28,665 bases of DNA, taken from positions 1 through 28,665 of the forward strand of contig JAIBDK010000002.1 in NCBI GenBank assembly GCA_024679435.1, in the 5' to 3' direction. The stretch is from Gammaproteobacteria bacterium (GTDB taxonomy: Bacteria > Pseudomonadota > Gammaproteobacteria > Arenicellales > Poriferihabitantaceae). The translations under genes were made by a program, and so were the position numbers. Below the pieces are notes generated by a model that was not told the origin of the DNA, did no database searches, and saw only the letters and a program-made list of their open reading frames with translations. This document shows, piece by piece, positions 16,484-23,960 of this stretch (the first letter of the stretch is position 1; the number at the start of each line of letters is the position of its first letter).

Positions 16484-17824
16484 CTAAATGAGTCGCATAA
16501 TGTCGTTATAGAAAGCCAGAACCATCAGCATAATTATCAAACCGATGCCGATCTGCTGCCCCCAGATCATAATTTTTTCCGACGGCTCTTTTCCGGTAAT
16601 AGCTTCAAAAAGAAAATACATCAAGTGACCGCCATCTAATACAGGAATTGGCAACAGGTTCAGCAGCCCCAGGCTGATACTGATAATCGCCAAAAATTTC
16701 AGAAAGTCACTATAGCCCGATTCAGCAGTCTGTCCGGCAAGGCGTGCGATCGTAATGGGCCCAGACAGGTTTTCCGATGACATTTGTGCCGTTAGCATTC
16801 TGCCTAGCGATCGAACGGTAATTACCGTCATTCGCCAGTTATAATCAAGAGACTGCCAAAGTGATTCCAGAGGCCCGAAACGAAGTTTAGTATCTTCTAG
16901 TCGCGGTCTATACAAACCGATCTGACCATAATCTACTCCCTCTAACGTAATCGTGTTCGTCGTAACTGGCACATCAATGATATTACCGTTTCTAAGGACC
17001 GACAAATCAATTTTCTCCCCGGGTCGCTTAGAAATCCGGGTTGCCATATCGACCCAGCTCACCACCTCCCCTCCATCCATGGCTAAAATAGTGTCCCCGG
17101 GCATCAAACCCGCTTTCTGGGCCGGCGAATCTTCAACGACCTGAGTCACAGTCGCAGCAGGAGCCGGAGGCCATATTCCGATCTGCGAGGTGATGGGCTG
17201 ACTACTGACACTGCCCTGATCCAGCTGCCCAAAATCCAGCTTAATATTGCGGTCTCCAGCCTGTTCGTTACGGACACTTACCGTAATCAAATTACCCTTC
17301 ATCGCCTGATGCAGCATATAAAACTGATGCTGCCCCCAAGTTTTAACCTCTTTTCCATCGACCTCAGCTAGTACATCTCCAGGTTGGAATCCAGCCTTCT
17401 CGGCAATGGAATTTTCCATCACTTCACCTATTTTGGGGGAGATATCATCACTTCCTGTAACGAATACCAGCCAAATAGCAAAAATGGCAAACAAGAAATT
17501 AAAAAGAGGACCCGCAAACACAACCGCAGAACGCACCGATAAGGATTTCTGGTTAAAAGCCTGGTTTCTTTCCGACTCGAGCACGTCGCCCTCACGCTCA
17601 TCAAGCATTTTCACATACCCGCCCAGTGGAATAAGGCCGATTGAGTATTCAGTTGGGTCATTTTTTCGGGTCCAGGTGAACAAGGATTTCCCAAAACCTA
17701 TCGAAAACTTAAGGACTTTCACACCCAGTCTCCGGGCAACCCAGAAATGACCGAATTCATGAACCGCCACAAGAATGGCAATTGCCAGCAAAAACCCAAA
17801 AAGACTATACCCAAATGCGCTCAT
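16484..17824 (-). CDS. rseP: RseP site-2 zinc metalloprotease
   Basis: This 446-residue inner-membrane protease cuts within membrane segments, in E. coli the anti-sigma factor RseA during the envelope stress response. The first membrane segment holds HEFGH (22-26) with two zinc histidines and the catalytic Glu23. The third zinc ligand, Asp397, lies in NLLPIPVLDGGHLMY near the C-terminus. Two PDZ domains lie between (about 115-195 and 200-285), recognisable by FQPGDVLAEVDG and LMPGDTILAMDGGEV. About four membrane segments are predicted. It lies between dxr and bamA as in E. coli and Pseudomonas (where it is also called mucP). No rseA or rpoE gene is in the window. Confidence 0.96.
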   Translation of the reverse strand: MSAFGYSLFGFLLAIAILVAVHEFGHFWVARRLGVKVLKFSIGFGKSLFTWTRKNDPTEYSIGLIPLGGYVKMLDEREGDVLESERNQAFNQKSLSVRSAVVFAGPLFNFLFAIFAIWLVFVTGSDDISPKIGEVMENSIAEKAGFQPGDVLAEVDGKEVKTWGQHQFYMLHQAMKGNLITVSVRNEQAGDRNIKLDFGQLDQGSVSSQPITSQIGIWPPAPAATVTQVVEDSPAQKAGLMPGDTILAMDGGEVVSWVDMATRISKRPGEKIDLSVLRNGNIIDVPVTTNTITLEGVDYGQIGLYRPRLEDTKLRFGPLESLWQSLDYNWRMTVITVRSLGRMLTAQMSSENLSGPITIARLAGQTAESGYSDFLKFLAIISISLGLLNLLPIPVLDGGHLMYFLFEAITGKEPSEKIMIWGQQIGIGLIIMLMVLAFYNDIMRLI

Positions 17825-17941
17825 AAGAAAACCGGTTTAAAAAATACTGTCACTAAAATTAAAGAACGTGGACTATTACATCACGCACTATTCCGTCACG
17901 CAACTGAACACCGTTTGGAATACCGTGAAACGCCAGCCTGA

Positions 17942-19153
17942 TCAAGTTACGCCATTAATCAGGTTTTCACAAATCAGACGACTTTGCACATCTGCTTCGA
18001 GAACGGTGTCGAGGTCTGTCGATACACTATAACTGGACGCTAGCATGGTTTTTTCAACCAGCACGGGAATCTGATCAAAAGATATCTGATGATTCAAAAA
18101 TGCTTCCACCGCAATCTCATTAGCCGCGTTCAGAACCGCAGGCATGGTTCCGCGTTGTTCCGCCGCACTTTCTGCCAGCACCAAAGATGGAAACCGGTCA
18201 TAATCCGGCGCCTGAAAATCAAATCGGGCAATGTGCGCAAAATCAAGTTGTTCTGCACCAGACGAGATTCTGTCCGGCCATCCCAGTGCGTTTGCGATAG
18301 GAACCCGCATATCCGGAGATCCCATTTGAGCCAGAATTGTTCCATCAATGTATTCCACCATAGAATGCATAATACTTTGCGGGTGAACTACAATTTCAAC
18401 GCGCTCCGGCTCAACTCCGAATATGACACTGGCTTCAATCAACTCCAGCCCCTTGTTCATCATCGTTGCCGAATCCACCGATATCTTGCGACCCATTACC
18501 CAGTTAGGATGCGCGCAGGCCTGCTCTGGAGTCACTTCTGAGAACAATTCAGGAGCAAGATTCCGAAAGGGTCCTCCGGAACCGGTAAGTAAAATTTTCC
18601 GAATGCCCTGTTCACGGGTTATGGCGGCATTGCCGTTTCGGTCCACAATGGGTTGCTGGGGCAAACACTGGAAAATCGCATTATGCTCACTGTCCAGAGG
18701 TAGTAGACATGCGCCATGCTGCTGCGCCAGCTCAATGATATGATCTCCCAGCATCACCAGCGGTTCCTTGTTCGCTACCAGTACTTTTTTACCAGACTTA
18801 ACGGCCGCAAGCGTTGACATCAAACCCGCAGCCCCAACGATTCCGCAAACCACAGTTTCTGTCAACCCGGCCGCGAGAGCACAAACTTCTTGTTCACCAC
18901 TCCTGACCTCCACCTGCAATCCCTCAAGTTTAATCCGGTCACGCAGTTGTTCAGCACTGTGCGGATCAACCATAACCGCAATTTCGGGGAGATACCGTTG
19001 ACACTGAACAAACATCAGCTCAACATTCTTGAAGGCGCTCAGCCCATATACCTGAAACCGCTCTGGATGCATCGAAATCACATCCAGAGTATTTACTCCG
19101 ATAGTCCCGGTCGAGCCAAGCACCGAAACTTTACTTAATTGCTTCTTAGTCAC
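17942..19153 (-). CDS. dxr: 1-deoxy-D-xylulose 5-phosphate reductoisomerase
   Basis: This 403-residue enzyme makes MEP with NADPH, the committed step of non-mevalonate isoprenoid synthesis. The NADPH-binding start is VLGSTGTIGVNTLDV. The active site is intact: Lys129 in ANKE, Asp154-Ser155-Glu156 in LPLDSEHNAIFQ, LTGSGGPFR, and WVMGRKISVDSATMMNKGLE with the substrate-binding Ser, Asn, Lys and Glu. One variation is proline at 131, where ANKE is usually followed by Ser or Ala. The start codon is GTG (19151-19153), the only start consistent with the family N-terminus. It lies between cdsA and rseP, the Pseudomonas-type order. Confidence 0.96.
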   Translation of the reverse strand: MTKKQLSKVSVLGSTGTIGVNTLDVISMHPERFQVYGLSAFKNVELMFVQCQRYLPEIAVMVDPHSAEQLRDRIKLEGLQVEVRSGEQEVCALAAGLTETVVCGIVGAAGLMSTLAAVKSGKKVLVANKEPLVMLGDHIIELAQQHGACLLPLDSEHNAIFQCLPQQPIVDRNGNAAITREQGIRKILLTGSGGPFRNLAPELFSEVTPEQACAHPNWVMGRKISVDSATMMNKGLELIEASVIFGVEPERVEIVVHPQSIMHSMVEYIDGTILAQMGSPDMRVPIANALGWPDRISSGAEQLDFAHIARFDFQAPDYDRFPSLVLAESAAEQRGTMPAVLNAANEIAVEAFLNHQISFDQIPVLVEKTMLASSYSVSTDLDTVLEADVQSRLICENLINGVT

Positions 19154-19220
19154 AGGCTAATGCATGCGATCGGCATGAAACGCAGGAACTTTTATTGAGT
19201 CGATACCAATCATGCACTGG

Positions 19221-20021
19221 CTACCGCCAACCTGATATCGCCCAGAGACTCGCAAACACAGGGATGGCGGCGACAAGCCCGTCAATTCGATCCAGAATGC
19301 CTCCGTGGCCTGGCAGAATGCTACCACTGTCTTTGACTCCTGCTCTCCGTTTAATCCTGCTCTGGAATAAATCGCCCACCACACTTATTAGCGCCGCCGC
19401 TATTCCGGCAAACACCCAAATCCATAAATCACTGCCTTGAAGAGCAGGGTCGAATCCCAGGAATGCCGAAATCAGCAGCACCAAACAAGCGCCAAACAAG
19501 CCTCCTGCAACACCTTCAATGGTTTTTTTGGGGCTCAGCGTTGGTGCAAGTGGTCGACGACCAAAAGCCTTACCTGCGAAATAGGCAAAACTGTCTGCGG
19601 CCCAAACTGTGGACATCGCCGCAATCACTACCACAGAACCCTGCTGATGCAGGATGATCATACCTGCCCAGAAACCCACAAGCAAAAAAATGCCTTCAAC
19701 GAATCCTGCCAGCTGACCCAATTTTCTTTCAAGGCCGTTTTTGTACAAATCCCATCCCTGAAAAATCCAGTAAAGAGAGACCACAACACACAAATAGCCC
19801 AATCCGGTCAGATTTACATGCCCGTATGTCGCCATGGCTCCCACAGTCAATATACCCCCGAGCAACAATGGCAAACTTTTTATCGTCAGCCGGTTCCATT
19901 CACACAGACCAACAATACAAATTCCCCCGAGAAAAATACCGAACCAGAAAGTTGACAGATAAATGGTTAGGCCAATCGCAATAGGCGCAAGTAAAAGAGC
20001 TGTGATAATGCGTATTAGCAT
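19221..20021 (-). CDS. cdsA: Phosphatidate cytidylyltransferase
   Basis: This 266-residue integral inner-membrane enzyme makes CDP-diacylglycerol from phosphatidate and CTP, the branch point for all phospholipids. About seven or eight hydrophobic segments are visible. The CdsA signature VGDLFQSRIKRRAGVKDSG, then LPGHGGILDRIDGL, spans about 215-249. WAADSFAYFAGKAFGRRPLAP and SPKKTIEG (140-170) are further conserved blocks. The start ATG shares one base with the uppS stop (TAATG), so the two genes are probably translationally coupled. Confidence 0.96.
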   Translation of the reverse strand: MLIRIITALLLAPIAIGLTIYLSTFWFGIFLGGICIVGLCEWNRLTIKSLPLLLGGILTVGAMATYGHVNLTGLGYLCVVVSLYWIFQGWDLYKNGLERKLGQLAGFVEGIFLLVGFWAGMIILHQQGSVVVIAAMSTVWAADSFAYFAGKAFGRRPLAPTLSPKKTIEGVAGGLFGACLVLLISAFLGFDPALQGSDLWIWVFAGIAAALISVVGDLFQSRIKRRAGVKDSGSILPGHGGILDRIDGLVAAIPVFASLWAISGWR

Positions 20022-20758
20022 TAGTCCAGCTCAGTTAGCTGAGCATCAGTTTTACCGAAACGACGCTGCCTGGTACTAAATTCTCCTAACGCTTTATCAA
20101 AAGCGGCCTCATCAAAATCAGGCCAGAAGGTATCGGTAAAATAAAGTTCAGTGTAGGCCAATTGCCACAGCAGAAAATTACTGATTCGTAATTCGCCACC
20201 CGTGCGAATAAACAAATCTGGCTCAGGCATGTCAGAGGTGCACAGCTGCGATTCAATCAGGGCCGGCGTAATCGAAGCAGCCGAAATCTCCTGTTTTTCA
20301 ACCAGTTCAGCGATGGACTGACAAGCCTGGATAATATCCCATTGCCCGCCATAATTAATTGCAATGGTCAGGTTTAAAGCGCGGTTATTCCTCGTCAGAA
20401 TGTCTGCATTCTCGATAGCTTTACGCAGTCGCCCCGGGAAGCGCGAGATATCACCGATTACCCGCAATCGAACCTTGTGTTTATGCAACTCCCTTATCTC
20501 GTTTTCCAGTGTAGAGGTCAACAAATCAATGAGAAGCATCACTTCTGTCGCCGGCCGTTTCCAGTTTTCGCTGCTGAACGCAAAAAGAGTCAGATAAGGA
20601 ATCCCTCGTTTACCGCAAATGGGCACCATGCGCTTTACAACTTCCACCCCTTTTTTGTGTCCAGCAACCCGGGGCAGTCCCTTATTTTTAGCCCAACGGC
20701 CATTGCCATCCATAATGACCGCCACATGACGAGGCATGCGTTCGAAATGTTCTTCCAT
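20021..20758 (-). CDS. uppS: Undecaprenyl diphosphate synthase
   Basis: This cis-prenyltransferase extends farnesyl diphosphate to C55 undecaprenyl diphosphate, the carrier lipid for peptidoglycan and O-antigen. The motif AVIMDGNGRWAKNKGLPR holds the catalytic aspartate (Asp17). TLFAFSSENWKRP, AINYGG and the C-terminal block DLFIRTGGELRISNFLLWQ are classic. I start at the ATG at 20756-20758 (245 residues); a TTG three codons earlier is possible but less likely, and neither has a strong ribosome site. It lies between frr and cdsA and overlaps the cdsA start by one base. Confidence 0.95.
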   Translation of the reverse strand: MEEHFERMPRHVAVIMDGNGRWAKNKGLPRVAGHKKGVEVVKRMVPICGKRGIPYLTLFAFSSENWKRPATEVMLLIDLLTSTLENEIRELHKHKVRLRVIGDISRFPGRLRKAIENADILTRNNRALNLTIAINYGGQWDIIQACQSIAELVEKQEISAASITPALIESQLCTSDMPEPDLFIRTGGELRISNFLLWQLAYTELYFTDTFWPDFDEAAFDKALGEFSTRQRRFGKTDAQLTELD

Positions 20759-20833
20759 ATGTGTCAAAACGCAAAACTCTGTGCAGTTGATAGAGATAAT
20801 ACTGAATTCAAAAAATTAGACTATCAAACAAAG

Positions 20834-21391
20834 CTAAACTTCCATTACCTCTTTTTCCTTTTCCGACACCACCTCACTAATCAGAGCAGTATATTTATCC
20901 GTTAATGTCTGCATTGCAGATTCAGCATCCTTCTCTTCATCCTGAGTTATTTCTTTTTCCTTCAGGAGCTCACGAGCGGTGTGGATGGCATCACGACGAA
21001 TATTTCTTATGGCAATCTTTCCATTTTCGCCTTCATTCTTAACCACCTTGACCAACTCTATCCTTCGTTGTTCAGTCATCGGAGGCAGCGGGATGCGCAT
21101 GGTTTCTCCTGCAGTAACCGGGTTCAATCCCAAATCAGATTCAAGAATAGCTCGCTCCACGACAGGCAGCATTGCTTTTTCCCAGGGTTGAACCGTAAGA
21201 GTCCGCGCATCTGCCACAGAAATTGATGCCACCTGACTGATCGGAGTGGTTGAACCATAGTAATCGACGGTCAAATGATCGAGCAAAGCAGTGCTGGCTC
21301 TGCCTGTTCTGATACGAGCCATATCATCTTTGGTGGAATCAACGGTTTTTTTCATACGTGATTCAGCGTCTTGTTGTATTTCATCGATCAT
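20834..21391 (-). CDS. frr: Ribosome recycling factor
   Basis: This 185-residue protein splits post-termination ribosomes together with EF-G. The sequence shows the family from end to end: RMKKTVDSTKDDMARIRTGR, YYGSTTPISQVASISV, VQPWEKAMLPVVERAI, SDLGLNPVTAGETMRIPLPP and the helical tail with KEITQDEEKDAE. Length is the same as E. coli Frr (185). The ATG at 21389-21391 has a good ribosome site (AGAGG, 7 bases upstream). In most gammaproteobacteria pyrH precedes frr directly. Here a 279-base gap with a tsf terminator lies in between, so frr probably has its own promoter, which I cannot place with confidence. Confidence 0.96.
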   Translation of the reverse strand: MIDEIQQDAESRMKKTVDSTKDDMARIRTGRASTALLDHLTVDYYGSTTPISQVASISVADARTLTVQPWEKAMLPVVERAILESDLGLNPVTAGETMRIPLPPMTEQRRIELVKVVKNEGENGKIAIRNIRRDAIHTARELLKEKEITQDEEKDAESAMQTLTDKYTALISEVVSEKEKEVMEV

Positions 21392-21670
21392 TGTTAGCCT
21401 CTTGAATCGTTTTTTCTCAGGGTATTTGGTGATCCTGAGCAGGTACTGCGTAGATCATAATCAACCCTCTATACTATCAGAAACCATTCCGTAATTTGCA
21501 GGAACAGTTTCGATAGCCGAGCGCTGACAACTCGAAAAATAAATTACCCGACAAACCGCATAAAAGGAGAGAACAGGGCAGATATCTGACCTTAAAAATT
21601 TATCGCCGCCAGACCCGTGCCCGGCGGCGGCAACAGAGATGATTCCAGATGATAAAGAAAGTACGCTAAA
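21392..21670. other. tsf-frr gap with no pyrH gene
   Basis: Between the frr start and the tsf stop there are 279 bases with no reading frame resembling UMP kinase, whose gene (about 720 bases) usually lies here. The stretch holds the tsf terminator (21593-21630) and the region upstream of frr. CTCAGG and CCTGAG (about 21416-21441) form a weak inverted repeat just ahead of the frr ribosome site. Confidence 0.75.
21593..21630 (-). terminator. Rho-independent terminator after tsf
   Basis: CGCCGCC at 21604-21610 pairs with GGCGGCG at 21623-21629. On the minus strand the GC-rich stem is followed by ATAAATTTTTAAG. It begins about 40 bases after the tsf stop. It would end the rpsB-tsf transcript and separate it from frr, in the very place where pyrH is found in relatives. 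The T run starts a few bases after the stem, so efficiency may be partial. Confidence 0.65.
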
Positions 21671-22543
21671 TCAGGATCCTACCTGAGCCATAACTTCAGC
21701 AACAAAATCTTCGCTGCGCTTTTCCAAACCTTCGCCGACTTCAAAGCGGGTCATGGCAACCACAGAGGCACCTGCACTATCTAATAATTCATTCACGGTC
21801 TGATCGGGGTTCTTAACAAAAGGCTGTCCTAACAACGTATTTTCCTTGAGAAACTTCTTGATTCGCCCACCAACCATTTTTTCAATGATTTCAGCAGGCT
21901 TTCCGCTTTCCTCAGCTTGCGCCACGAAGATTTGCTTTTCCTTTTGAACAACAGCGCTATCCATATCAGCTTCTGAGATACATAGTGGATTACTTGCCGC
22001 AATATGCATGGCAATATCTCGGCCCATTTCGTTGTCACCGCCAGTGAGTTTAACCAGCACGCCAATTCGAGCGCCGTGAAGGTAACAGCTAACCGTGTCA
22101 CCATCTGCGGCTATTTTTGCAAATCGACGCACACTGATATTCTCTCCGATTTTGATGATTAACTCCTGACGCGCTTCCTCTACAGTAACACCGCCATCAA
22201 TAACAACAGCCCCAAGGCCTTCAACGTCATTGACATTGCTAGTCAGAGCAGCGTTAGCAACATCAGCGGAAAAAGCTTTGAAGGACTCGTCCTTGGCAAC
22301 AAAATCAGTTTCACAGTTGATTTCAACCAAAGCACTAGCGGACTCATTCTGAGCAGATGCCACAATACCTTCAGCTGCAATACGACCGGCTTTTTTCTCA
22401 GCTGCCGCTGCACCCTTCTTGCGAAGCTCTTCGATTGCCAGCTCCATATCGCCATCAACCTCGGTCAGAACCTTCTTACAATCCATCATCCCCGCGCCAG
22501 TTCGTTCGCGAAGTTCCTTAATCATTGCAGCACTAATTGCCAT
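21671..22543 (-). CDS. tsf: Elongation factor Ts
   Basis: This 290-residue protein is the nucleotide exchange factor that reloads EF-Tu with GTP. The N-terminal domain begins with IKELRERTGAGMMDCKKVL, and GAAAAEKKAGR follows. NCETDFVAKDESFKAF (about 75-90) contains the TDFV loop that inserts into EF-Tu. Other conserved blocks are MHIAASNP and the C-terminal TRFEVGEGLEK. A clear ribosome site (GGGAG) precedes the ATG. It follows rpsB after 127 bases that contain a stem-loop, and it is followed by a terminator, so rpsB and tsf form a two-gene transcript here. Confidence 0.97.
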   Translation of the reverse strand: MAISAAMIKELRERTGAGMMDCKKVLTEVDGDMELAIEELRKKGAAAAEKKAGRIAAEGIVASAQNESASALVEINCETDFVAKDESFKAFSADVANAALTSNVNDVEGLGAVVIDGGVTVEEARQELIIKIGENISVRRFAKIAADGDTVSCYLHGARIGVLVKLTGGDNEMGRDIAMHIAASNPLCISEADMDSAVVQKEKQIFVAQAEESGKPAEIIEKMVGGRIKKFLKENTLLGQPFVKNPDQTVNELLDSAGASVVAMTRFEVGEGLEKRSEDFVAEVMAQVGS

Positions 22544-22633
22544 TGAATTTCTCCCGTATGTCTATACGTAAAATTATACTTGACCGGCTAACTCGCAGCA
22601 CCTCGTCAAGCCAACCCCTTGCGATAAGCCAAG

Positions 22634-22652
22634 GACAGCCCGAAAGGCTGTC
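22634..22652 (-). other. Stem-loop between rpsB and tsf
   Basis: GACAGCC (22634-22640) and GGCTGTC (22646-22652) form a perfect 7-base stem with a 5-base loop, about 20 bases after the rpsB stop. On the minus strand no T run follows, so it is not a full terminator. It may set differential stability or partial attenuation between the two genes. Confidence 0.4.
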
Positions 22653-22670
22653 TTAAAAATCAGCAGAGGA

Positions 22671-23708
22671 TTACTCTCCGGATTGATCGGCTTCTTTTTT
22701 AACCACTACTTTCTTTTTGGCAGCTTTTTTAGCAACTTTTTTAGCAACTTTTTTAGCAACCTTTTTTGAAGCAGGTTTTGCTTCTTTGGCGGCTACTGGT
22801 TCTGAAGCAACGGTCTTAGCCTTTACCGCTTTCTTCTTAACCACTTTCTTCTTGGCAGGCGCTTCCTCTGAAGCAGTTTCCGGCACAGATTCCGAGGCAA
22901 CTTCAGTTATTACTTCTTCCTCTTCGACGGGACCTGCATCAGCTTCACCCGAAGCTGCGATCACTCCACCGGAGGCATCCACCTCGACATATTCATCATC
23001 ACCCGAGGGCATTCCCGATGCACGGGTAACGGTTCGGGAGGCGGCCACGGCAGATGTTGCTGCTTGAAGATATAAATTAATAGCTCGTGAAGAGTCATCA
23101 TTGCCCGGGATGATGTAATCAATCCCTTTCGGCGAACAGTTAGAATCCACTACAGCCACAACCGGAATGCCCAGCTTGTTGGCTTCGGCAACCGCGATGT
23201 ATTCATGCTCAACGTCAATAACAAACAACACGTCAGGCAGGCCATTCATATCCTTGATGCCGGAAAGGGTTTTGTCGAGCTTGACGCGTTCGCGCTCAAG
23301 AGACAGCGCTTCTTTCTTACTCAGCCGGGCCGTAGCGCCCGAATCAATCCGTTGCTCAAGTTCTTTTAAACGGGCAATAGAATTTTTTACGGTCTTGAAA
23401 TTAGTCAGCATGCCCCCTAACCAGCGATGGTCAACATAAGGACAGCCGCATTGCTGAGCCATCTCGCGAACATATTTTCCAGCCTGGCGCTTGGTACCTA
23501 CAAACAGAACTTTACCGCCCTGAGCCGTTATAGAACCAATATAGTTCATCGCCTCTTGAAGCATCGGCAAGGTTTTTTCCAGGTTGATGATATGAATCTT
23601 GTTGCGGTCACCAAATATGTATGGCGCCATAGCGGGCGCCCAGTAACGGGTCTGGTGCCCGAAGTGCACACCAGCTTTCAAGAGCTGGCGCATTGTAATA
23701 TCAGTCAT
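22671..23708 (-). CDS. rpsB: 30S ribosomal protein S2 with long acidic-basic C-terminal tail
   Basis: This protein has 345 residues against about 241 in E. coli. Residues 1-230 are a normal S2: ITMRQLLKAGVHFGHQTRYW, FGDRNKIHIINLEKTLPML, VLFVGTKRQAG, RWLGGMLTNFKTV, DVLFVIDVEHE and VVAVVDSNCSPKGIDY. After this core comes an added tail: an acidic stretch (about 236-283, with EEEEV) and then a Lys-Ala-Val-rich stretch (about 286-338, with KKVAK repeats) that resembles histone H1 tails. The frame is continuous, with no sign of a frameshift. The tail is likely disordered and could bind RNA or DNA, which is inference. The gene has its own promoter and a leader of about 168 bases, and tsf follows. 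Confidence 0.95.
   Translation of the reverse strand: MTDITMRQLLKAGVHFGHQTRYWAPAMAPYIFGDRNKIHIINLEKTLPMLQEAMNYIGSITAQGGKVLFVGTKRQAGKYVREMAQQCGCPYVDHRWLGGMLTNFKTVKNSIARLKELEQRIDSGATARLSKKEALSLERERVKLDKTLSGIKDMNGLPDVLFVIDVEHEYIAVAEANKLGIPVVAVVDSNCSPKGIDYIIPGNDDSSRAINLYLQAATSAVAASRTVTRASGMPSGDDEYVEVDASGGVIAASGEADAGPVEEEEVITEVASESVPETASEEAPAKKKVVKKKAVKAKTVASEPVAAKEAKPASKKVAKKVAKKVAKKAAKKKVVVKKEADQSGE
22719..22766. repeat. 12-base tandem repeat inside rpsB tail
   Basis: Four consecutive 12-base units run from 22719 to 22766. The two central ones (AGCAACTTTTTT) are identical, and the outer ones differ by one to three bases. On the coding strand each unit encodes a four-residue Lys-Lys-Val/Ala-Ala block of the S2 tail. 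Such in-frame repeats can change copy number by slippage without breaking the gene. Confidence 0.8.
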
Positions 23709-23876
23709 GTTTAATCAAAGTTGTAATGGGTTAAGCCTCCACGGTTACTATTCTTCAACCTGACTCAGTGTTAAGAGATATACTCACGCATATCAGTAAA
23801 ACACCGTGCCGGGCACCCAGAAGAACATAATTGCCGTGTGCGATTTATACCGACACCTCAGGTGCCGGCTCTAGGG
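23709..23876 (-). promoter_or_regulatory. rpsB mRNA leader, likely S2-responsive
   Basis: If transcription starts near 23876, the rpsB leader is about 168 bases long, close to the roughly 160-base leader in E. coli through which S2 represses rpsB-tsf. An 8-base stem with a 3-base loop lies at its 5' end (23850-23857 with 23861-23868, one G-U pair in RNA). A GC-rich segment, GTGCCCGGCAC, lies near 23808-23818, and a GGAGG ribosome-site-like sequence lies further down, about 25 bases before the ATG. Autogenous control is known for the family; here it is inferred from position and structure. Confidence 0.5.
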
Positions 23877-23915
23877 GGCGCGGATTTTAACCAAAAACAG
23901 TTGAAGAAAAAAGCG
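23870..23915 (-). promoter_or_regulatory. Probable rpsB promoter with GC-rich discriminator
   Basis: On the minus strand a TAAAAT -10 box (23884-23889) is followed by CCGCGCCCCC, the GC-rich discriminator typical of ribosomal promoters under stringent (ppGpp) control. The -35 region is T-rich and poor (TTTTTT/CTTTTT at about 17 bases spacing). The distance to rpsB agrees with the expected leader length. Confidence 0.45.
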
Positions 23916-23960
23916 GAATTTGGGAGCATACCCCTCTTATTTCGCACAAATATCAAAAAT

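Noticed and set aside
21416..21441. CTCAGG/CCTGAG inverted repeat upstream of frr, considered as a terminator
   Set aside because: On the minus strand it is followed by A residues, not T. On the plus strand no gene would use it.
23838..23960. 41-codon N-terminal extension of map from a GTG
   Set aside because: It runs through the rpsB promoter and leader, and family alignment starts at the ATG at 23961.
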